Shown here piece after piece: positions 52,298 through 58,515 of a stretch of 58,515 nt of DNA. Below the pieces are notes generated by a model. It had not been told where the DNA came from. It saw only the letters and a list, made by a program, of their open reading frames with translations, and did not search any database. The translations under genes were made by a program, and so were the position numbers. Positions within the stretch are counted from its first letter, which is position 1; the number at the start of each line of letters is the position of its first letter. The stretch spans positions 1-58,515 of the forward strand of contig JAUNGB010000023.1 of NCBI GenBank assembly GCA_030524715.1, written 5' to 3'. This DNA comes from Eubacteriales bacterium. Its GTDB lineage: Bacteria > Bacillota > Clostridia > Lachnospirales > Lachnospiraceae.

Positions 52298-54741
52298 AAC
52301 ACCAACTGTTGGAAGTGGAAAAAGAACGGTTTTACCTGAATGACCCGTGTAAGTATGTGATACGCGGCGTGATTCCGGAAAAATATACGATCGAGGCTTA
52401 TCTGGACGGGACGCCGGCAGGGGTTTCCGTGGAAAAGCAGATTGCCCGAAGCGCCATGGAGCGCTTTAAGGACGGGGAAATGCTGGGAGGCCAGAGAGTG
52501 GAGGCTGTGATCTCACTGCCGGAAAAGCTGGCGGACTATGAGAAGCTGGAGGTCTTTGCCGTATTTGAGGCGGACAGGCAGCCGTGGTTTAAGATTAAGG
52601 TGTCAGAGCTTTTGTTCAAGCGCGGAAGGCCGCAGTTTTATATTGAAGAGGAAAAGGTAGACAGAGCGGCGGGAATGTGCAGTATCCGCGGATGGGCGGC
52701 GGCGCCGGGGCACGTTTCCATTAAGCTGTTCGATGAAGAGAAGAAGCCGATCCCGTGCAGAGTCCAGAGGATGAGCCGGGTGGATGTGCTGGACATGTTT
52801 AAGGAATGCCCGGTGGAAGAGGAATGCGGCTTTGCGGTGGAATTACAGGATTTCCACGGAAGGTTCCTCCATGTGGTGATGAGAACCCAGGACGGCAGGA
52901 AATCTGTTTATAAAATGGGACTGAGCGCCGGGGAGATCCTTAAAGGAAAGGTAAGGAAATACCGGAAAAAGGGTATGAATTATCTTCGGGCAAACGGAGC
53001 CAAGGCGCTTTTTGTAAAGAGTGTGCGTAAGCTTTCGGAGGCCGCCAACCGTCCGGTAGAATACAGCAAGTGGATCGAGCAGCACCTTCCCGGCCCTTCG
53101 GAGCTGGAGAAACAGCGGAAAACAAAGTTTGCCTGTGAGCCGAAGATCAGCCTTGTGGTTCCTCTTTATAAGACAAGGCCTGAGTATCTGGAGCAGCTCA
53201 TCGATTCTGTGAAGGCGCAGACATATGCAAACTGGGAGCTTTGCCTTTCTGACGGAAGCGGTGCGGATTCCCCCATTAAAGAGCTGCTTGAGAAGTATGC
53301 AGAGCAGGACGGACGGATTAAAGTAGTCTATCATGAAGAACCCCTTCGTATTGCGGAGAATACCAACGCGGCCATTGACATTGCCACAGGGGATTTTATC
53401 GCTTTCGGGGACCATGACGACGTGCTGACAGCCAATGCGTTTTTTGAGTGTGTGAAGGCCGTCAACGAGAAGCCGGAGACAGAAGTGCTCTACTCAGATG
53501 AAGACAAAATGTCCATTCACGGAAATAAGTTTTTCCTGCCGCATTTTAAGCCTGATTTTAATCTGGATTTATTGTGTACCGTTAATTATATCTGCCATCT
53601 GTTTGTGGCAAAGAGAGAGCTTCTGGATAAGGTAGGGACGCTGCGCCCGGAATTTGACGGAGCTCAGGACTATGACTTTATATTCCGGTGTGTGGAGGCT
53701 ACGGAGCATATTTACCATATCCCGAAGATCCTCTATCATTGGAGAAGCCATGAGGATTCCACCGCAGAAAATCCCGAGAGCAAGCTTTATGCGTTTGAAG
53801 CGGGAAAAAGAGCCGTCCAGGCGCATTTTGACAGGATCCATGTTCCGGCGGAGGTTTATCAGGGGGAATACCTGGGGCTGTACCGGACCAGGTATCTGTG
53901 GAAGGAGAAGCCGCTGGTCTCCATTCTGATCCCCAATAAGGATCACATTGAGGATCTGGAGCGGTGCATCAAATCCATAGAAGAAAAGTCCTCTTACCGG
54001 AATTTTGAGTATATTATCATAGAAAACAACAGCACGGAGGAAGCCACCTTCGCCTATTACAAAGAACTGGAAGCGCGGAATCCAAAGGTACGGGTGGTCT
54101 ATTGGGACGGCGTGTTCAATTATTCTGAGATCAACAATTTCGGGGCGTCCTTTGCTAACGGAGAGTATCTGCTGCTTCTGAACAATGATACGGAGGTCAT
54201 TAATGACGACTGGCTGGAGGAAATGCTGGGGTATTGTATGCGTCCCGATGTGGGAATCGTAGGCGCAAGGCTTTACTATGAGGACGACACCATTCAGCAC
54301 GCGGGCGTGGTCCTTGGGTTCGGCGGTATTGCGGGGCACTGCTTTGTGCAGCAGCCAAGGGGCAATACGGGATACTGCCACAGGATCATCTGCGCGCAGA
54401 ATTACAGCGCGGTGACAGCAGCCTGCATGATGGTCAGGAAAAAGGTATTCGATGAGGTGGGCGGCCTGAGCGCCGACCTGGCGGTGGCGTTTAATGATAT
54501 TGATTTCTGCCTGAAGGTCCGTGATAAGGGGTATCTGGTGGTCTATAATCCCTATGCGGAGCTGTATCACTATGAATCCAAGTCCAGAGGGCTTGAGGAT
54601 ACGCCGGAGAAGAAGGCAAGGTTCGCTAAAGAGATCGCTACACTGGAATCGCACTGGCCGAAGATTTTTGAGAAGCCGGATCCTTATTATAACGTGAACC
54701 TGACATTAAAGAGCCAGGATTTTTCATTAAAGAGATTGTAG
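52294..54741 (+). CDS. bimodular GT2 glycosyltransferase (second of tandem pair)
   Basis: An 815-residue paralogue of the preceding protein in the same order: N-terminal beta segments (CSIRGWAAAPGH), first GT2 domain with ISLVVPLYKTRPEYLEQ and FGDHDDVLTAN near 373, and second GT2 domain with VSILIPNKDHIEDLE and LLLNNDTEVINDDW near 630. Both share ILYHWRSHEDST and YHYESKSRGLE. The divergence between the two is large enough that they likely use different sugars or acceptors. rmlD follows 11 bases later. Confidence 0.9.
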   Translation: MKHQLLEVEKERFYLNDPCKYVIRGVIPEKYTIEAYLDGTPAGVSVEKQIARSAMERFKDGEMLGGQRVEAVISLPEKLADYEKLEVFAVFEADRQPWFKIKVSELLFKRGRPQFYIEEEKVDRAAGMCSIRGWAAAPGHVSIKLFDEEKKPIPCRVQRMSRVDVLDMFKECPVEEECGFAVELQDFHGRFLHVVMRTQDGRKSVYKMGLSAGEILKGKVRKYRKKGMNYLRANGAKALFVKSVRKLSEAANRPVEYSKWIEQHLPGPSELEKQRKTKFACEPKISLVVPLYKTRPEYLEQLIDSVKAQTYANWELCLSDGSGADSPIKELLEKYAEQDGRIKVVYHEEPLRIAENTNAAIDIATGDFIAFGDHDDVLTANAFFECVKAVNEKPETEVLYSDEDKMSIHGNKFFLPHFKPDFNLDLLCTVNYICHLFVAKRELLDKVGTLRPEFDGAQDYDFIFRCVEATEHIYHIPKILYHWRSHEDSTAENPESKLYAFEAGKRAVQAHFDRIHVPAEVYQGEYLGLYRTRYLWKEKPLVSILIPNKDHIEDLERCIKSIEEKSSYRNFEYIIIENNSTEEATFAYYKELEARNPKVRVVYWDGVFNYSEINNFGASFANGEYLLLLNNDTEVINDDWLEEMLGYCMRPDVGIVGARLYYEDDTIQHAGVVLGFGGIAGHCFVQQPRGNTGYCHRIICAQNYSAVTAACMMVRKKVFDEVGGLSADLAVAFNDIDFCLKVRDKGYLVVYNPYAELYHYESKSRGLEDTPEKKARFAKEIATLESHWPKIFEKPDPYYNVNLTLKSQDFSLKRL

Positions 54742-54752
54742 GAGGAAAGAGA

Positions 54753-55595
54753 ATGAGAGTATTAGTCACTGGTGTAAAAGGTCAGCTTGGCCATGATGTG
54801 ATGAACGAGCTGGCAAAAAGAGGCTATGAAGGCGTCGGCGTGGACGTGGAGGAAATGGACATTACGGACGCGGCTGCGGTAGAGAGGGTCATGACAGAAG
54901 CCAAAGCGGACAAGGTGGTGCACTGTGCCGCATGGACAGCCGTGGATGCCGCTGAAGACCAGGCGGAGCTCTGCCGGAAGGTGAACGCCCTGGGAACGGA
55001 GAATATTGCGCGGATGTGTAAGGAACTGGATCTTCCCATGGTATATTTAAGCACGGATTACGTGTTCGACGGGGAAGGCACAAGACCCTGGGAGCCGGAC
55101 GACGAGAGACATCCGCTGAACGTATATGGACAGACCAAATACGAGGGCGAGCTTGCCGTGGAAAAATATCTGGAAAAGTATTTTATTGTCCGGATCGCCT
55201 GGGTATTCGGCGTAAACGGCAAGAATTTTATTAAGACCATGTTAAGGCTCAGCGAAGATCACGACACGCTCACCGTTGTGGATGACCAGATCGGCTCTCC
55301 CACTTATACCTATGATCTGGCGAGACTGTTGGTGGATATGCTGGAAACAGACAGGTACGGGCGTTATCATGCCACAAATGAGGGGCTCTGCTCCTGGTTT
55401 GAGTTCGCGCAGGAGATCTTCAGACAGGCAGGCAGGGAGGTAAAGGTGCTTCCGGTCAGCAGCGACGAGTATCCGGCAAAGGCAAAAAGGCCCCATAACA
55501 GCCGCATGAACAAGGATAAGCTGGAGGAAATGGGATTTGAGAGGCTTCCGTCCTGGCAGGATGCGCTGTCCCGGTATCTGAGGGAGATTTTGTAA
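54753..55595 (+). CDS. rmlD: dTDP-4-dehydrorhamnose reductase
   Basis: The last step to dTDP-L-rhamnose. The 280-residue SDR protein has VTGVKGQLGHDVM (NAD(P)H site), CAAWTAVDAAED, YLSTDYVFDGEG, and YGQTKYEGE (YxxxK). PTYTYDLARLL is also typical of RmlD. The ATG follows AGGAGG by 7 bases. It is in the same transcript as the tandem GT2 genes. Confidence 0.97.
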   Translation: MRVLVTGVKGQLGHDVMNELAKRGYEGVGVDVEEMDITDAAAVERVMTEAKADKVVHCAAWTAVDAAEDQAELCRKVNALGTENIARMCKELDLPMVYLSTDYVFDGEGTRPWEPDDERHPLNVYGQTKYEGELAVEKYLEKYFIVRIAWVFGVNGKNFIKTMLRLSEDHDTLTVVDDQIGSPTYTYDLARLLVDMLETDRYGRYHATNEGLCSWFEFAQEIFRQAGREVKVLPVSSDEYPAKAKRPHNSRMNKDKLEEMGFERLPSWQDALSRYLREIL

Positions 55596-55601
55596 GGCGT
55601 C

Positions 55602-57035
55602 ATGAATACAAGATTAAAAAGAGAACGGTATGTAGAGTGGGGAGTGCTGGCGCTGTTTTTCGCGCTGGTGCTTGCCTGGTCTCTGACTACCTGGCTGCAG
55701 GGCGGACCGGATGAAGAGATGCGCTATGATGTGGCAAAATACCTTTATGAGCATCCGGGAACGCTGCCCCGGGGGGAGGAAGAGGCCATCCGCAATGAAA
55801 CCTGGGGGATCTCCTATGCGTTTTATCCCATCCTTTCTTATATGGTTTCCGCGGTTTTTATGTGGATCGCCGGTATTTTCAGCACCTCTAAGGATGTGCT
55901 GCTTCATGCGGCCCGCCTGGCGGATGTGCTGTTCATGACCGTTGCCGCGTGGTATACCATCCAAATCGGAAAACGGCTGTTTGGAAAGGAAAAAGGGTTG
56001 TTTTTCAGTGTACTTGTGATCTTTCTTCCGGGATATCTTTATCTGGGAACCTATGTGAATAATGACGCCCTGGCTATGATGGCGGCGGCCATGATCCTGT
56101 ACGCATGGGTAAAGTATCTGGATGAGGGCTGGACATGGAAGAACTGCGTTCTTTTGGCTGTGGGAATGGGAATCTGCTTTTTGTCCTACTATAACGCATA
56201 TGGTTGGATCCTGTGGAGCTTTTTCTTTTTCTGCCTTACGGTCCTGCTGTGTTCGAAGAAACCCATGAGGGAACGGTGGAGGTTCCTGTTTTCCAGAGGG
56301 ATTGTGATTGCTGCGGTGACTTTGGGAATATCTGGATGGTGGTTTGTGCGGAATTATTTCCTGTATGACGGGGACATTCTGGGAAGAAAGGCAAGCGCCC
56401 TCTGCGCGGAAAAGTATGCCCAGGAGAAATTCAAGCCTTCTGTATATATGACTCCGGCAAAAATGGGGTGGTCCCTGAAGGAACTGTTTTTGTATCAGGA
56501 TCCGGGATGGAGCCACAACTGGATCATGATGGTGCTCATAAGCTTTGTGGGGCTTTTCGGCAGCGGTTTTGATATTTATATGAACGAGACAGTCAGCAAG
56601 GTCTATATTGTATTTCTGGCCGCGGGATGCGCAGCCGTCTGTCTGATGCTCCGGGAATTTTGCTGGAAGAAACAGACCGTGACCGTGCAGAAAAGTACGG
56701 TCGGAGGCGAAAAAATAAAGGTGAAAACCGTGAGGACGTCAAAGGAGTGGAGCGCCAGAGGGATTTTTAATGTAATGATGGCTGCTTCTCTGGCGACGCC
56801 GGTGGTACTGTTCATCCAATACGCGTATTCCAGCGATAACCAGGCTCAGGGCAGATACATCATGTCGGCGGTGTATCCTCTTATGTATTTTGTCACCTGC
56901 GGTTATGGAAAGCTTCTGGAAAGACTGGTAAAAAATGAAGAGATACGGAAGTGGCTATACAGGGGCGTGGCTGTGCTGTGGATTGCCGGGGCAGTTCTGA
57001 CGTATTTCCTTTTGATCAGACCTGCTTATTCGTAA
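55602..57035 (+). CDS. polytopic GT-C-like / DUF2142-like membrane protein
   Basis: A 477-residue protein with about eleven membrane helices. The first extracytoplasmic loop starts GGPDEEMRYDVAKYLYEHPGTLP, an acidic-residue signature seen in DUF2142 and GT39/ArnT-like lipid-sugar-dependent glycosyltransferases. A charged loop (QKSTVGGEKIKVKTVRTSKEW) lies near 365-385. It may transfer a sugar from the GtrB-like product onto a wall polymer outside the cell. The start is ATG, 6 bases after the rmlD stop; the upstream GGCGTC is weak as a ribosome binding site. Confidence 0.78.
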   Translation: MNTRLKRERYVEWGVLALFFALVLAWSLTTWLQGGPDEEMRYDVAKYLYEHPGTLPRGEEEAIRNETWGISYAFYPILSYMVSAVFMWIAGIFSTSKDVLLHAARLADVLFMTVAAWYTIQIGKRLFGKEKGLFFSVLVIFLPGYLYLGTYVNNDALAMMAAAMILYAWVKYLDEGWTWKNCVLLAVGMGICFLSYYNAYGWILWSFFFFCLTVLLCSKKPMRERWRFLFSRGIVIAAVTLGISGWWFVRNYFLYDGDILGRKASALCAEKYAQEKFKPSVYMTPAKMGWSLKELFLYQDPGWSHNWIMMVLISFVGLFGSGFDIYMNETVSKVYIVFLAAGCAAVCLMLREFCWKKQTVTVQKSTVGGEKIKVKTVRTSKEWSARGIFNVMMAASLATPVVLFIQYAYSSDNQAQGRYIMSAVYPLMYFVTCGYGKLLERLVKNEEIRKWLYRGVAVLWIAGAVLTYFLLIRPAYS

Positions 57036-57083
57036 TATATCCGCCCGAACATAAGAAAACAGCCATTTTTCAAAGAAAAATGA

Positions 57084-57120
57084 GCGGGATAGAAAGAAAT
57101 CTGTCTTTCTGTCCCGCTTC
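57084..57120. terminator. bidirectional terminator between converging genes
   Basis: A 13-bp stem (one G-U pair) of 57084-57096 with 57105-57117, including GCGGGA/TCCCGC and AGAAAG/CTTTCT, loop AAATCTGT. It is flanked by AAAAA and TTCTTCT. Confidence 0.8.
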
Positions 57121-57142
57121 TTCTGAGTTTATTAAGAAATCG

Positions 57143-58405
57143 TCAGGATTTGATAACCTTCACCATCAAGAAGATAAGCAGAAGGAGCAACGCGGCGCCG
57201 ATTCCCCCGATAACATAGTACATCCCCGCGGATTTGTTGGCGGAAAAATCCTGGGCGGCCTTGAGGTTGGCCTCGCCTTCGACCGCAATGGAGTTATCCT
57301 GCTCCTGATTGGCCATTAGTGTGGCTGTTCCTACGGGAGTTCCGCCGAAATAGTACTGACGGGCAATTTCGCCGTCGGCTTCTGTGTCCTGGGCGGCGAC
57401 GTCAGCCTCCGTGGCAGTATTGGGGATGATAACAGTGCCTCCGGAGATCAGGTTGAAATCGTTCTCGCCAAGGGAGAGCTTCTGGAAGTTGTTGAAGCCG
57501 TAGTCAAGGGTGGTAATGGCTTCGTTATAGGTCTGGCCGGAGGCGCCCTGAAGGACGACGGAGATCAGGATGATGCCGTTTCTTTCCGCGGCAGTTGCAA
57601 GGGTGCTGGCGGACGCTTCCGTATAGCCCTCTTTGCCCCCCAGACAGCCCTGATAGTAAGAGGCGTCGGTACTCTTGAGCATGGTAAAGTTATTGGTCAG
57701 CGCCCGGGCTCCGCCGGAAACATTTGTAGCCGGTATGGTGTAGGAAGCCGCGGAGGCGATGGTGCGGAAGTCGGCGTTATCAATGGCGGCCTGCATAATA
57801 AGCGCCATGTCGTGGGCTGTGATATGCTGGTTCTCGTCGGGAAGCCCCGTCGGGTTGGTAAATACCGTGTTGGTGCAGCCAAGCTCCTGTGCCCGGGCGT
57901 TCATTTTTTCCACAAAGGCTTCCACAGAGCCGCCGATATGCTCCGCCACCTGCAGGGCGATATCATTGGCGGAGGCAAGCATGATCGCGTACAGGCACTG
58001 CTCCATGGTGAATACCTCGTCCAATTGGGCGGAAATATTGGCTCCCCCGTCCGTAACGCCGGATACACCGGTGGCAGTCATGGTAACCTGGTCGTCCAGG
58101 CTCGCATTTTCCAGGGCCAGAAGCGTAGTCATGATCTTAACGGCGCTGCCCGGGTAGAGGGGCTGATCCATATTTTTAGCGTAAAGGATCGTGTTGGTGG
58201 AATCCTCCATAACGATGGCTGCGGTGGACGTGATGTCAGGTCCCTGGGGCCATCCGGCAATGGAATTGGTGGAAATAGCGGATGCGTTATCGGCAGTATC
58301 CGCGGTTTCGGCGGTTTCCTCCGCGGCGGATACCGGAATCTGGAAAGGCGCGGAAGCGGCGATTCCAAGGGCCAGAAGGCCCGCAATAAATTTTTTTATT
58401 CTCAT
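57143..58405 (-). CDS. D-alanyl-D-alanine carboxypeptidase-like protein with KEG third motif
   Basis: A 420-residue DacF-like protein: signal peptide (about 1-27), SxxK in YPGSAVKIM, SAN in LASANDIALQ, PBP5-type C-terminal domain and C-terminal membrane helix. The third motif, KTG in nearly all active members and in the paralogue at 42515, reads KEG here (GGKEGYTEAS). The ATG at 58405 follows AGGAGAG; earlier in-frame ATGs precede it but lie near the promoter. Activity may be altered. Confidence 0.88.
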   Translation of the reverse strand: MRIKKFIAGLLALGIAASAPFQIPVSAAEETAETADTADNASAISTNSIAGWPQGPDITSTAAIVMEDSTNTILYAKNMDQPLYPGSAVKIMTTLLALENASLDDQVTMTATGVSGVTDGGANISAQLDEVFTMEQCLYAIMLASANDIALQVAEHIGGSVEAFVEKMNARAQELGCTNTVFTNPTGLPDENQHITAHDMALIMQAAIDNADFRTIASAASYTIPATNVSGGARALTNNFTMLKSTDASYYQGCLGGKEGYTEASASTLATAAERNGIILISVVLQGASGQTYNEAITTLDYGFNNFQKLSLGENDFNLISGGTVIIPNTATEADVAAQDTEADGEIARQYYFGGTPVGTATLMANQEQDNSIAVEGEANLKAAQDFSANKSAGMYYVIGGIGAALLLLLIFLMVKVIKS

Positions 58406-58450
58406 AATAAATAGACTCTCCTGTTTTTGGTAAATATTCATAATAAAGAT

Positions 58451-58480
58451 AGTATAACACATTCATTCCCTTTCTTGCAA
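58451..58480 (-). promoter_or_regulatory. SigA-type promoter of the minus-strand carboxypeptidase
   Basis: Minus strand TTGCAA (plus 58475-58480), an 18-base spacer, and TATACT (plus 58451-58456). Confidence 0.55.
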
Positions 58481-58515
58481 AAAATATAGTACAATGTTAA
58501 AATAAATTTACAAAT

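Noticed and set aside
1-58515. CRISPR arrays, tRNA or rRNA genes, insertion sequences
   Set aside because: No regularly spaced direct repeats of CRISPR type, no tRNA- or rRNA-like sequence and no transposase frame were seen in reading the window.

Overview
The window looks like a chromosomal segment of a spore-forming Clostridia, most likely Lachnospiraceae. Evidence for this is a sporulation pair (gpr, spoIIP), c-di-AMP synthesis genes (cdaA, cdaR), a RecD2 helicase, an HPr with both His15 and Ser46, several secreted enzymes with choline-binding-like repeats, strong AGGAGG-type ribosome binding sites, and frequent TTG/GTG starts. This placement rests on gene content and recalled synteny; no search was run.

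Layout. (1) 1-6273: an esterase, holA, a candidate small RNA, a split nuclease-like gene broken at an A8 run, rpsT (minus), gpr and spoIIP. (2) 6274-14323: an accessory block between spoIIP and lepA. It holds a nitroreductase, a remnant of a ThrE-type exporter gene, a 1251-residue secreted repeat protein with an operator-like palindrome at its promoter, a GNAT acetyltransferase, and a four-gene operon of a membrane protein, two 59-residue proteins and a papain-like protease. (3) 14324-29732: housekeeping genes lepA, a lipoprotein gene, hemW, uvrA, an mreB-type gene, recD2, comF, two membrane proteins of unknown function, cdaA, cdaR and ptsH. (4) 29774-58405: a large cell-surface region. All four dTDP-rhamnose genes are present but scattered (rmlB minus; rmlA, rmlC, rmlD plus). 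With them are a WecE-type aminotransferase, an ABC polysaccharide exporter (Wzm/Wzt with a C-terminal cargo domain), a methyltransferase plus kinase-like/coiled-coil pair, two giant tandem-GT2 glycosyltransferases, a GtrB-like transferase, two SMR-type half flippases, a GT-C-like membrane protein, and wall enzymes (L,D-transpeptidase, amidase, GH25 lysozyme, two D,D-carboxypeptidases).

How they fit together (inference). The rml genes supply dTDP-rhamnose and WecE a dTDP-aminosugar. The tandem GT2 enzymes build a chain on the cytoplasmic face. The methyltransferase and kinase-like proteins may cap the chain end, as WbdD does in E. coli O9a, and Wzt/Wzm would export capped chains. The GtrB-like enzyme, SMR pair and GT-C-like protein could add side sugars outside the cell. 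Wall hydrolases and a transpeptidase with binding repeats act on the wall carrying the polymer.

Non-coding structure is rich. There is a 33-nt hairpin repeat in four full copies, a second ~40-nt dispersed element whose stem is preserved by G-U pairs, a pair of palindromes at the end of uvrA, short tandem repeats in several leaders, and several strong bidirectional terminators.
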